Of a stretch of 64,000 nt of DNA, positions 52,559 to 60,495 are shown piece by piece. The number at the start of each line of letters is the position of its first letter. The first letter of the stretch is position 1. The stretch is from an uncultured Oscillospiraceae bacterium. GTDB taxonomy: Bacteria; Bacillota; Clostridia; Oscillospirales; Oscillospiraceae. The DNA is taken from NCBI GenBank assembly GCA_900759385.1, contig CAAEUZ010000056.1, positions 3,688 through 67,687 on the forward strand, given 5' to 3'. The translations under genes and the position numbers were made by a program. The notes beneath the pieces were generated by a model. That model worked only from the letters and a program-made list of their open reading frames with translations. It had not been told where the DNA came from and searched no databases.

Positions 52559-52639
52559 GTGTCTGGCCGCAAAAATTGATTGCATTTTGAAGAACTCCTG
52601 CTATTATAATCCGTGGCGAGACAGACGGAAGGTGAGTTA

Positions 52640-53776
52640 ATGGGCGGCTATATTGAGGCATTGAAGCAGGCGGCGGTATTGTTTCCGATACTGGCCGTGC
52701 TTTTTACCATACCGTATGTGGCGTACAACTATCATAAATACGGTTCCGTGCTGAGCCTGCGCATACTGATCGTTTACTCGTTTATCCTCTACCTGCTGTG
52801 CGCGTACTGCCTGGTCATACTGCCGATGCCCACGGGGGAGGCGGCGCAGAACCTCAGCGGGCATGAGGCCCAGCTGGTGCCCTTCGCTTTTGTGGGGGAC
52901 ATAATCAGAAACACCCATATATCCCCGGGAGAGCCGCGAACGTGGCTGAGTATCTTCAATAACAGCGCCGTATTAACCACGCTGTTCAATTTCTTCATGA
53001 CCATGCCCTTCGGCATGTACCTGCGCTATTATTTCCGCTGCGCCTGGAAGAAGACGCTGCTGCTCTCGTTCCTGCTGTCGCTGTTCTTCGAGCTCACGCA
53101 GCTCACGGGCCTCTACTTCATATACCCCGGCAGTTACCGACTGTTTGACGTGGACGACCTCATCATAAACACGGCGGGGAGCATGGCCGGATTTGCCCTG
53201 GCTCGCGCTGCCCTGAAGTTCCTGCCCTCGCGCGAGGAGCTGGACAGGGAGAGCTTTGTGCGCGGGCGCCGCGTTTCGCTGCTGCGGCGGATTGTCGCCT
53301 TCATCTATGACGAGGTGGCTTACGCCATATTGTTCATCGTGGTATTCCTGATCTGGATGGCTAATTTCGGCACTATGTCCGTGTGGGTTTACGCGCTGAT
53401 CTGGCTGGCATATTTTGCGCTCTGCCCCATCATACTGCGCGGCCAGACCATAGGCCACCGCCTGACCAGGCTGCGTATTGTCTCATCGTCGGGGGAGCGG
53501 GCGCACTGGTATCAGTATGCTCTGCGCTACGCCCTGCTGCTTGCCGTCCTGGTGATTGTGCCGGTGCTCGTCAACGTGGCCGTGTCCAACCTGGCCGCGG
53601 CCGGGACACTGAGCGAGCTGGCCTCGCTGGTGGCCTACGGCCTGGTGGACGGGGGCTATCTGTTCATGCTGCTCTTTGAGGCCGTGCGCATGGCCATGCG
53701 CAAGCCGCTGTTCTACGAGCGCATATCGCGTACCAAACTGGTCAGCACGGCGGAGGAAGCAAAGCGGAAACCCTGA
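52640..53776 (+). CDS. VanZ-like and RDD-domain membrane protein
   Basis: The start at 52640 follows GGAAGGTGAG. Residues about 1-190 form a VanZ-like domain with four to five membrane segments and the conserved ending LSLFFELTQLTGLYFIYPGSYRLFDVDDLIINTAGSMAGF. Residues about 210-370 are an RDD domain (LLRRIVAFIYDEVAYAILF, and GQTIGHRLTRLRIVSS). VanZ relatives can give low-level teicoplanin tolerance and RDD proteins are often transporters or antiporters; the role of this combination is not established. 378 residues, membrane protein. A strong terminator follows. Confidence 0.88.
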   Translation: MGGYIEALKQAAVLFPILAVLFTIPYVAYNYHKYGSVLSLRILIVYSFILYLLCAYCLVILPMPTGEAAQNLSGHEAQLVPFAFVGDIIRNTHISPGEPRTWLSIFNNSAVLTTLFNFFMTMPFGMYLRYYFRCAWKKTLLLSFLLSLFFELTQLTGLYFIYPGSYRLFDVDDLIINTAGSMAGFALARAALKFLPSREELDRESFVRGRRVSLLRRIVAFIYDEVAYAILFIVVFLIWMANFGTMSVWVYALIWLAYFALCPIILRGQTIGHRLTRLRIVSSSGERAHWYQYALRYALLLAVLVIVPVLVNVAVSNLAAAGTLSELASLVAYGLVDGGYLFMLLFEAVRMAMRKPLFYERISRTKLVSTAEEAKRKP

Positions 53777-53830
53777 GCTGCAAACGGCACTGACGCCGCT
53801 TTCCGCAGCGTTGGCGAAGAGAATATGGAG

Positions 53831-53866
53831 TTTTGCCCCCGGTTTGCACCGGGGGCAAAATTTTTT
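53831..53866 (+). terminator. Terminator of the VanZ-RDD gene
   Basis: TTTTGCCCCCGG (53831-53842) and CCGGGGGCAAAA (53849-53860) form a perfect 12-bp stem around TTTGCA, followed by TTTTTT. Confidence 0.9.
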
Positions 53867-53926
53867 GTCGCAAAGCGGCCGCGTGATGCGTTATACTTAT
53901 AGAGAGGCCTTGCAAAAAGGGGGTGC

Positions 53927-54421
53927 GTGGAGTTGAAGGACGAGGAGCTGGAGCGTATCGTGCGCCAGTACGGCCGCGAATTGCTCATGCGCGCGTATGC
54001 GCTGCTGTGTGACTGGCATGAGGCCGAGGACACGGTCCAGGATACCTTCGCCGCCGCGTACCTGCATCGCGGCGGCCTGGGGGAGCTGGAGCGCGCCTGG
54101 CTGTACAAGGTGGTCACGAACAAGTGCCTGAGCCGTATGAGAAAGCGCCGGCCCCTGTCGCTCAATGAGCTGGGGGAGGGGGCTGTCAGCGTGACTGACA
54201 GCTATGACGCCGGTTATTCGCCGGCGGTAATCAGAGCGCTGTCACGCCTGAAGCCTGCCGAGCGCGCGGCCGTTCTCTGGCGTGTCGAGGACGGGCTTGA
54301 GTACGCCGAGATAGCCGGACGCCTGCATATGAGCGAGGCAGCGGCGCGCAAGCGCTGCGAGCGCGCGAGGAAGCGCCTGGCAGAATACCTGCGCGACTAT
54401 GAGAAGGAGGAGAGCAGATGA
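53927..54421 (+). CDS. RNA polymerase sigma factor, ECF-like sigma-70 family
   Basis: Alternative sigma factor of 164 residues. Region 2 includes YALLCDWHEAEDTVQDTFAAAY (residues about 25-46) and region 4 includes LSRLKPAERAAVLWRVEDGLEYAEIAGRLHMSEAAARKRCERARKR, the DNA-binding helix-turn-helix. The GTG at 53927 follows AGGGGG. The stop overlaps the next start (ATGA), so the probable anti-sigma partner is translationally coupled. The target promoter is unknown; TATACT at 53892 could be part of its own promoter. Confidence 0.92.
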   Translation: MELKDEELERIVRQYGRELLMRAYALLCDWHEAEDTVQDTFAAAYLHRGGLGELERAWLYKVVTNKCLSRMRKRRPLSLNELGEGAVSVTDSYDAGYSPAVIRALSRLKPAERAAVLWRVEDGLEYAEIAGRLHMSEAAARKRCERARKRLAEYLRDYEKEESR

Positions 54422-55743
54422 ACTTCGACAGCGACGACAGACTGATCGCCGGCGCGCTCTCCGATATGGAGGAACAGATGCCGGAAGTGGACCTGCTGCC
54501 TGGCGTCTACGCTAAGCTGTCCGCGCACCGGAAGCGCCGTCCGCTGCGCATGGCTTTGGCGGCGGCGATAGCCGCGGCCCTGCTGATAACCGGCTGTGCC
54601 GCCGCACTGGGCGGCCTGGACTGGATCGGCGAGATGATGAACGGCCTGGGCTTCACCGATGTGGTGGAGCCGGTGGATTACAGCGTCACGGACGAGGGCA
54701 TTGAATTTGGCGTCCTGGGTGCGCGGCGCTACGGCAGCGCGGCTGTCTTCTACGTCACGGCGCGCGACACTCTTGGCCGGGGACGCACGGCGGAGGACGC
54801 CGACGGCATGAGCCACCTGGTCTGGGCCTCGGGAAGCACGGTGAATGCGTCTTTTTCCGTGGACGGCTGCTCGCAGCACTTTGTGCGTCTCGTGAGCTAC
54901 GACGGGGAGACGCAGACCGCGGCCTATGAGATCACCGCCGTCTTTGAAGATATGCCGGTCCCGGACGAGCTGACAGTACGCCTGCGCGGATACAATATCT
55001 CCTATGAGAATATCAGCGAGCTGCCCATTGAAATCGACGTCGGGGCGGCGGCGAGCGGCGAGCACCTGACCGAGGGCGCGGAATTACTGGCTTTCCGGCG
55101 CGGGGGAGCTGTCCCGGACACCGGCCTGAGCTTCGGAGCTCTGGGCGCCATCGGCGGAAAACTCACGGTGCAGCTGTGGTACTCCATAGGGGGCGAGTTC
55201 ACGGTCTACTGGCCCTTGCCGGCGGATATCTATCTGCTGGACGGCGCCGGAGCCAGATATGAGCTGGCGGACAGCCGCTGGCAGCAGCTGGACAGCGGCG
55301 AAGTGGTGCACCAGTTCACCTTTGACGCCGCACCGGAGGAGCTGTCCGGCGCGACAATGTACTTCAGCGGCAGCGCCGAGCGGAGGCTCACGGGCGACTG
55401 GGGCGTGACTGTGCCGCTCACCGATGGAGAAGACCAGCGGCAGCTCAGCGTGGACATCGACCTGGGCGATACGGTGATTGAAGACGCGGAGCTCACGCTT
55501 TGCCCGGTCGGCTTCACCCTGAGCGGTACGGCCCCGCGGGCGACGCTGGAGCGCCTGGCCGGTATGGACGCCTACATCGTCTCTGACGGCCGCGTCTACG
55601 GCACCATCGCCGACAGCGCGAGCTATTACGACAACCTGGATGAGCAGGACTTCAGCTGGTTCTACCTGTACTATTCCACTTACGCCCCGGACAGCGTGAC
55701 CGAGCTGCGCTTCGGGCGGGATGTGAGCGTGGAGCTGGGATAA
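54418..55743 (+). CDS. DUF4179-like membrane protein, probable anti-sigma factor
   Basis: The first 35-40 residues are cytoplasmic and acidic (DDRLIAGALSDMEEQMPEVD), followed by one membrane segment (about 43-62, RMALAAAIAAALLITGCAAA) and a large extracellular beta-rich region of about 370 residues. This layout, with the gene overlapping the sigma factor start-stop, matches DUF4179-type anti-sigma factors that sense signals outside and hold the sigma inside. No zinc anti-sigma motif is visible in the cytoplasmic part. Residues about 65-180 form the DUF4179-like domain; the rest is unassigned. Anti-sigma role is inferred from context. Confidence 0.78.
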   Translation: MNFDSDDRLIAGALSDMEEQMPEVDLLPGVYAKLSAHRKRRPLRMALAAAIAAALLITGCAAALGGLDWIGEMMNGLGFTDVVEPVDYSVTDEGIEFGVLGARRYGSAAVFYVTARDTLGRGRTAEDADGMSHLVWASGSTVNASFSVDGCSQHFVRLVSYDGETQTAAYEITAVFEDMPVPDELTVRLRGYNISYENISELPIEIDVGAAASGEHLTEGAELLAFRRGGAVPDTGLSFGALGAIGGKLTVQLWYSIGGEFTVYWPLPADIYLLDGAGARYELADSRWQQLDSGEVVHQFTFDAAPEELSGATMYFSGSAERRLTGDWGVTVPLTDGEDQRQLSVDIDLGDTVIEDAELTLCPVGFTLSGTAPRATLERLAGMDAYIVSDGRVYGTIADSASYYDNLDEQDFSWFYLYYSTYAPDSVTELRFGRDVSVELG

Positions 55744-55800
55744 ATGCCGGCGGGAACAATGCACAGGCACGGCCGTCTCATGGGTAAAAGGGGTGTCGGG

Positions 55801-57186
55801 ATGAGAAAGGGACTGTACACGGCAATTACTGCGCTTTTTGCGGTGCTGCTCCTCACCGGCTGCGGCGGGGAACAGGCGGAGCCGCTGGACTTGCGCGCAG
55901 AGTACGCCATTGACGCCGTGCTGGAGCCGGAGGCGGAGCGGCTCGCATTCACGCAGAGCGTCACGGTGCGCAACGGCGGCGACAACGCCACGGAAGAGCT
56001 GTGGTTCCAGCTCAGGGCGAACCGCTTTGCGGCGGAGGACGCAAAGCTGACCGTCTCGTCCGTCACCGGCGCGGACGGAGAGCCGCTGGAATATGAGCTG
56101 AGCGGGTATGATCAGCTCTGCCGCGTGGCGCTGCCGGCGCCGCTCGAAGGCGGCGGGACGGCGACGGTGAACTTTACCTGCGAACTGGGCATACCGGAGT
56201 GTGTCCGGCTGCTCGGCACAGACCGGTACGGGCAGATACACCTGCCGTATTTCTACGCCCAGCTCGCCGTCTGCGACGAAAACGGCTGGGACAGGAGCTT
56301 CTGGAACCCCGACAACGCGGAGACCGACGGGCGCTATGCCGTCCCGGCCGATTTCCGTCTCGCGGTCACGGCCCCCGAGAGCTACGCTCTGGCGTCCAAC
56401 GGCGAACTCGTCTCCCGCGAGACGGGCGGCGGGCTCACGCGCTGGGAGTTTGAGGCGGAAAACCGGCGGGAAATCATGCTCACGGCCAGCGAGAACTATG
56501 TTTTGCGAGAATCCGACGCGGGCGATGTCCATATAACCGCTCTCTTTGACTCGACTGTCAATACACCTGAGGAGATGGACGCCGCCATGGAGGCGGCGGA
56601 GTTCGGGATTGAATACTTTGAAGGGGCCTTCGGCCCATATCCCTACGATGAACTTGTTATGTCAACCGGCGCTGTGCCGTCAACAGGTATGCCGGCCAGC
56701 CTGGAGAGCAGCGGGATGTTCACAATACAGCTCGAGCGCGGCACCAATTACACCCTCTATCACGAGCTGGCGCACCAGTGGTTCTACTGCCTCGTCGGCA
56801 ACAGCGAGGTCACCGACTGCTGGCTGGACGAAGCTTTCGCCACCTGGGCCGCTTACCTGTGCATGGAGGCGGCGGGGGAGGACGCGGACACACGCTGGGA
56901 GCTGTGCGAAATGGACGCTGAGAATATCGCCGGGCGGGGATACAGATATATCAACGTCCCGCTCGACGGGGCGGACACCTTCAAGATAGTCTTTTATGAG
57001 CGCGGGGCAATGTTCCTGCGCGAGCTGGAGGAGGCCGTAGGGCGGGACGAGTTCCTGAACTTCGTCCGCGGTTACTGCGAAGAGTTCGCCTTTGAGAATG
57101 TCAGCACTGCGGACTTTGCGGAATACCTGAGCGCCAACATGCCCGCCGATGTCAGCGGCATCGTGGCGGAGTATATTGAGCTGTAA
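55801..57186 (+). CDS. M1-family metallopeptidase lipoprotein
   Basis: Zinc aminopeptidase-like enzyme anchored outside the cell. The ATG at 55801 is preferred over 55744 because AAAGGGG precedes it and it begins a proper lipoprotein signal (RKGLYTAITALFAVLLLTGC, Cys21). The M1 zinc site is HELAH (His321, Glu322, His325) with the third ligand Glu344 in WLDEAF, 18 residues on. The GAMEN-like exopeptidase motif is replaced by MSTGAVPSTG. Residues 30-215 form the N-terminal beta domain. 461 residues, shorter than PepN, like bacterial M1 lipoproteins. It follows the sigma/anti-sigma pair and may belong to its regulon. Confidence 0.9.
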   Translation: MRKGLYTAITALFAVLLLTGCGGEQAEPLDLRAEYAIDAVLEPEAERLAFTQSVTVRNGGDNATEELWFQLRANRFAAEDAKLTVSSVTGADGEPLEYELSGYDQLCRVALPAPLEGGGTATVNFTCELGIPECVRLLGTDRYGQIHLPYFYAQLAVCDENGWDRSFWNPDNAETDGRYAVPADFRLAVTAPESYALASNGELVSRETGGGLTRWEFEAENRREIMLTASENYVLRESDAGDVHITALFDSTVNTPEEMDAAMEAAEFGIEYFEGAFGPYPYDELVMSTGAVPSTGMPASLESSGMFTIQLERGTNYTLYHELAHQWFYCLVGNSEVTDCWLDEAFATWAAYLCMEAAGEDADTRWELCEMDAENIAGRGYRYINVPLDGADTFKIVFYERGAMFLRELEEAVGRDEFLNFVRGYCEEFAFENVSTADFAEYLSANMPADVSGIVAEYIEL

Positions 57187-57219
57187 AAAGGCCGCCGTCC
57201 GTCAGACCGTAAAAAAGTG

Positions 57220-57247
57220 AGGCCCGCCATACCGGCGGGCCTTTTTC
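57220..57247. terminator. Bidirectional terminator
   Basis: AGGCCCGCC (57220-57228) pairs with GGCGGGCCT (57234-57242) around ATACC and is followed by TTTT. It lies between convergent genes. Confidence 0.85.
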
Positions 57248-57257
57248 ATTGCGGGTT

Positions 57258-57536
57258 TTATGATTTCCTGGTCATGGATTTGAGATACAATAGCTGAAGG
57301 CTGATGACGCCGAGCCCGAAGCTTATGAAAGCGGACAGGGCAAAGGCGCTGCGGAAACGCTCCATTGACCAGCCGGAGTCCCCGAAAACGCCGAACAGCC
57401 GGTGCATGACGCTGTACATGGCGGAGATGCTGCCGTCCTGCGGGACGAGATTGTGGCTGTAGTTGTTCCAGAGGTCAACCGTAATCAGCAGAGACAGAAC
57501 GAACAGGGCAATGGCGACTATAGGCAGCTTTTTCAT
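57258..57536 (-). CDS. Small membrane protein of unknown function
   Basis: Ninety-two residues with two membrane helices (about 5-21 and 67-87) and an extracellular middle of about 45 residues. The start is supported by GGAAGGTGAGA just before the ATG. No family recognised. It is transcribed on the minus strand, 76 bases downstream of obg, and could share its transcript. Confidence 0.68.
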   Translation of the reverse strand: MKKLPIVAIALFVLSLLITVDLWNNYSHNLVPQDGSISAMYSVMHRLFGVFGDSGWSMERFRSAFALSAFISFGLGVISLQLLYLKSMTRKS

Positions 57537-57612
57537 GTTCTCTCACCTTCCCACGGGTTGGGGACATTATATCACAGGTTTGTCGCAGGGGCAACCGCCC
57601 AGACGGCGCGTT

Positions 57613-58896
57613 TCAGCTCTGGTATTCAAACTCGATGTCGTAGATGCTCACTGTGTCGCCGTCGGTTATGCCCTCGGCCTCGAGCCGGTCGAAGAACCCG
57701 GCCTGGCGCAGGCGGCGGTCGAAGTACATGCGGCTCTCATAGTCGCCGAAGTTTATGCTGGCGACCAGGCGGGCGAGCCACTCGCCCTCGCAGAACCAGG
57801 TGTCGCCGTCGTGGACGATGCGGATGTCCTCCGGCGAGCTGAGCTCCGGCTCGGGCGGGACATAGTCCGGCTCGTAGACCGTGACAGGGGGGAGGTGGTC
57901 GAGCTCCGCGGCGGCGGCCTGCATGAGCTCGCGCGAGCCCTGGGTAGTGGCGGCGGAGAGCTCGAAGAGGCGGAAACCCATGGACTCCACGTGCTCGCGC
58001 AGCCGCTGCAGATTGTCGCTGTCGGGCTCAAGCAGGTCGCACTTGTTGGCGGCCACTAGCTGGGGACGTCCGGCGAGCTCGGGGCTCCAGCTCTCCAGCT
58101 CGGCGCAGATGGCGTCAAAATCCTCGACGGGGTCACGCCCCTCGCTGCCGGAGACGTCCACCAGGTGGATGAGCAGGCGGCAGCGGTCGATATGCCGCAG
58201 GAAGTCGTGGCCGAGGCCTGCGCCCTCACTGGCGCCCTCGATGATGCCGGGGATATCGGCCAGCACAAAGCTCTGCCCCTCGCCGACGTACACGACGCCG
58301 AGGTTGGGGAACAGCGTGGTGAAGTGGTAGTTCGCTATCTTGGGATGGGCGTTGGACACCACGCTCAAAAGCGTGCTCTTGCCCACGTTGGGGAAGCCCA
58401 CCAGGCCCACGTCGGCCAGCAGCTTGAGCTCCAGCAGCACGGTGTGCGCCTCGCCGGGCAGGCCGGGCTTGGCGAAGCGGGGCGTCTGGCGCGTGGCTGT
58501 GGCGAAGCGCTTGTTGCCCCAGCCGCCGCGGCCGCCGCGGCAGGCGACAAAGTCCTCGCCGGAGCTCATGTCGTGCATGATGGCGCCGGTGTCCGCGTCG
58601 CGGATGACGGTGCCGACGGGGACGCGCAGGACAATGCTCTCACCGTCCCGGCCCGTGCAGCGCTTGCCGCCGCCGGGGGCGCCGTTCCCGGCTGTGAACT
58701 TGCGCTTGTAGCGGAAGTCCATGAGCGTGTTCATGTGGGGGTCAACGCGGAAGATAACGTCGCCGCCGCGGCCGCCGTCACCGCCGTCCGGCCCGCCGGC
58801 CGCGACGTATTTCTCGCGGTGGAAGCTGACAGCCCCGTCGCCGCCCTTGCCGGCGCTGATATTTATGGTTACCTTGTCAACAAAGGGTGAGGCCAT
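57613..58896 (-). CDS. obg: Obg family GTPase
   Basis: Essential ribosome-assembly and stress GTPase. The N-terminal Obg fold (residues 1-158) is glycine-rich with the signature GGDGGRGGDV near 36-45. The G domain begins with GLVGFPNVGKST near 163-174, followed by DIPG near 210 and NKCD near 281-284. A C-terminal Obg/OCT domain occupies about 350-427. AAGGAGGA precedes the ATG. In many Firmicutes obg follows rpmA directly; here 607 bases and a terminator separate them, so obg has its own promoter. Confidence 0.96.
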   Translation of the reverse strand: MASPFVDKVTINISAGKGGDGAVSFHREKYVAAGGPDGGDGGRGGDVIFRVDPHMNTLMDFRYKRKFTAGNGAPGGGKRCTGRDGESIVLRVPVGTVIRDADTGAIMHDMSSGEDFVACRGGRGGWGNKRFATATRQTPRFAKPGLPGEAHTVLLELKLLADVGLVGFPNVGKSTLLSVVSNAHPKIANYHFTTLFPNLGVVYVGEGQSFVLADIPGIIEGASEGAGLGHDFLRHIDRCRLLIHLVDVSGSEGRDPVEDFDAICAELESWSPELAGRPQLVAANKCDLLEPDSDNLQRLREHVESMGFRLFELSAATTQGSRELMQAAAAELDHLPPVTVYEPDYVPPEPELSSPEDIRIVHDGDTWFCEGEWLARLVASINFGDYESRMYFDRRLRQAGFFDRLEAEGITDGDTVSIYDIEFEYQS

Positions 58897-58946
58897 TGTT
58901 TGTCCTCCTTGATGTTATTTTTTCGCCGGCTGCACCGGCGGGTCTC

Positions 58947-58989
58947 CTGAGGGGTTTCTTTTTGTGCTTGCCAAAAAGAAATCCCTCAG
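58947..58989. repeat. 18-bp near-perfect palindrome
   Basis: CTGAGGGGTTTCTTTTTG (58947-58964) and CAAAAAGAAATCCCTCAG (58972-58989) pair at 17 of 18 positions around a 7-base loop. Confidence 0.7.
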
Positions 58990-59392
58990 ACTCCAAAGAG
59001 AAAGGCGCTTTTGATGCGATACGCACGAAAGGGTGCGTTTTGACCTTCGTTGGATGCTGTTCCGAGGTGTGTATCCCTGGTGGGCATACGTCTGAGCCTC
59101 CAAAACCGCGGATTTCGCTTCGCGGCCGCTTACGTGCGGTTAGTTTAGGTCGCTGGACGCTGAAAACCAGGCGTTGGCCGCGTTTATGCACCACCATGTA
59201 AGGGACGGCGTCCCCGACGTCCCGCGGTCGAATTATTGCCCACGGAGTGCACGCGAAGCGAAACGCACGGAACTTGAGGCATCCGCGTATACCGCTCAGG
59301 GATTGCAGCGCCGGATTATAACCGTGGTAAATCAGTGCAGATTTTACGCCGGTCTATTGCCCAAAGCGCATTTCCTTTCGGGGGTCCGGGGA

Positions 59393-59422
59393 CGCTTTCT
59401 TTGGGCAAGACCAAAGAAAGCG
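59393..59422. repeat. 12-bp perfect palindrome
   Basis: CGCTTTCTTTGG (59393-59404) and CCAAAGAAAGCG (59411-59422) pair perfectly around GCAAGA, flanked by GGGGA and CCCCC. Its arm resembles that of the palindrome at 58947 (TTTCTTT with a GCAAG/CTTGC loop). Confidence 0.7.
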
Positions 59423-59473
59423 CCCCCGAAATCTCCCTGCCGCCGTTCAAGGCGGCTTGCGGCAATAAAAAAC

Positions 59474-59497
59474 GCGGACGGGTCGTGCCCGTCCGCG
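59474..59497 (-). terminator. Terminator of the rplU-rpmA operon
   Basis: GCGGACGGG and CCCGTCCGC form a perfect 9-bp stem with a 5-base loop; on the minus strand TTTTTTATT follows. Confidence 0.88.
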
Positions 59498-59503
59498 CAT
59501 CTG

Positions 59504-59767
59504 TTACTGAGCGATTTCCTCGTAAACGGAGACCTTCTTGCGGTCCTTGCCGTAACGCTCAAACCTCACGGTGCCGTTGACCAGGGAGAACAGGGTGTCG
59601 TCCTTGCCCTTGCCGACATTGGTGCCGGGGTGGATCTTGGTGCCGCGCTGGCGGACGAGGATATTGCCCGCGAGGACATACTGGCCGTCGGCACGCTTGG
59701 CGCCGAGACGCTTGGACTCGCTGTCACGACCGTTCTTGGTCGAACCCATACCTTTTTTATGAGCCAT
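59504..59767 (-). CDS. rpmA: Ribosomal protein L27
   Basis: Component of the large ribosomal subunit whose N-terminus reaches the peptidyl transferase centre. The 87-residue protein starts directly with [20 protein letters not shown], that is, the mature form; most Firmicutes make an extended precursor (with FFA before the AxKKG) that is cut by the protease Prp. GGAGGTG precedes the ATG. It follows rplU after 40 bases, with no room for prp. Confidence 0.98.
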   Translation of the reverse strand: MAHKKGMGSTKNGRDSESKRLGAKRADGQYVLAGNILVRQRGTKIHPGTNVGKGKDDTLFSLVNGTVRFERYGKDRKKVSVYEEIAQ

Positions 59768-59807
59768 GTGTATTACACCTCCAAATGTCTGATTGTGCCG
59801 TGTCCAC

Positions 59808-60119
59808 TCAGCCGATGGTCTCTATCTGGACCTTCGTGTAGGGCTGCCTGTGGCCCTGCAGACGCTGATAGCCCTTCTTGGGCTTCATCTTGTAGACGCG
59901 GACCTTCTTGCCCTTGCCGTTCTTGACGACGTTGCCGGTGACGACCGCGCCCTCGATAACAGGGGTGCCGAACACGCTGCCCGCCTCGTCGATAACGGCG
60001 AGAACACGGTCAAACTTGACGGTGGAGCCGGCCTCGGCCTCGAGCTTCTCAACGTAGATGACGTCGCCCTCAGCCACGCGGTACTGCTTACCGCCGGTCT
60101 CGATTACTGCATGCTTCAT
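59808..60119 (-). CDS. rplU: Ribosomal protein L21
   Basis: Large-subunit protein that binds 23S rRNA. 103 residues with the family start [20 protein letters not shown] and the RNA-binding [20 protein letters not shown] near the end. GAGAGGATG precedes the ATG. First gene of the rplU-rpmA operon, behind a strong promoter and a leader of about 75 bases. Confidence 0.98.
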   Translation of the reverse strand: MKHAVIETGGKQYRVAEGDVIYVEKLEAEAGSTVKFDRVLAVIDEAGSVFGTPVIEGAVVTGNVVKNGKGKKVRVYKMKPKKGYQRLQGHRQPYTKVQIETIG

Positions 60120-60196
60120 TTCTTTTCATCCTCTCTGAAAGAGACTCGCTCTCGGGGCGGGACACACGTCCGCTTCTCGTGCCCTGTCAATGCGGC
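60120..60196 (-). ncRNA. rplU 5' leader, possible L21 autoregulatory leader
   Basis: The transcript from the promoter at 60203-60231 begins with about 75 bases before rplU that can fold (GAGAGCGAGTCTC, TCTCTGAAAGAGA). Firmicutes often carry a structured L21 leader here. I recognise the position and foldability, not the consensus, so this is tentative. Confidence 0.35.
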
Positions 60197-60202
60197 TCAA
60201 AT

Positions 60203-60231
60203 ATGATACCACGCAAAAGCCGCCATGTCAA
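60203..60231 (-). promoter_or_regulatory. Promoter of rplU-rpmA
   Basis: On the minus strand TTGACA (60231-60226) and TATCAT (60208-60203) are 17 bases apart, close to consensus as expected for ribosomal protein genes. Confidence 0.82.
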
Positions 60232-60371
60232 CGAAAAATTACGTTTCTGCGGCATTTGGCCAGCAATCCCCGTCATTTTGACAGCTGGTCTGACCAAAGT
60301 CTGAGAAAAGGTTAAAAGCCTTGAAATATCGCATAATTTTGCACTATAAAACTGCGCTTTATGATTGCTTT

Positions 60372-60399
60372 TTGACCAAAGTTGTGTTATGCTTATAAC
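60372..60399 (+). promoter_or_regulatory. Promoter of the enoate-reductase-like gene
   Basis: TTGACC (60372-60377) and TATAAC (60394-60399) are 16 bases apart. The element TGACCAAAGT overlapping the -35 also occurs about 80 bases upstream (60291-60300). The region 60232-60371 holds no gene. Confidence 0.6.
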
Positions 60400-60495
60400 A
60401 ATATAACGGGCAAGCTGTTTATTATGCCCGTTTCATGGCGGGGGCTGTACGGCTTTGCGGCCTTCGTAAATTTGTTAAAGAAGGAAGGATGTATA

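Larger units (their letters stand above)
58897..59473. other. Long non-coding gap between rpmA and obg with two palindromic elements
   Basis: Open frames cross this region on both strands but none has a ribosome site or protein-like composition. It contains two large palindromes (58947-58989 and 59393-59422) and many short inverted motifs (for example GGGACGGCGTCCC at 59202-59214). It may be one or more decayed repetitive or mobile elements. It must also carry the promoter of obg on the minus strand, which I could not place with confidence. Confidence 0.55.

Noticed and set aside
58887..59926. Plus-strand frames of 104 and 250 codons across the rpmA-obg gap
   Set aside because: They run through palindromes and antisense to rpmA, with no ribosome site and no protein-like composition.
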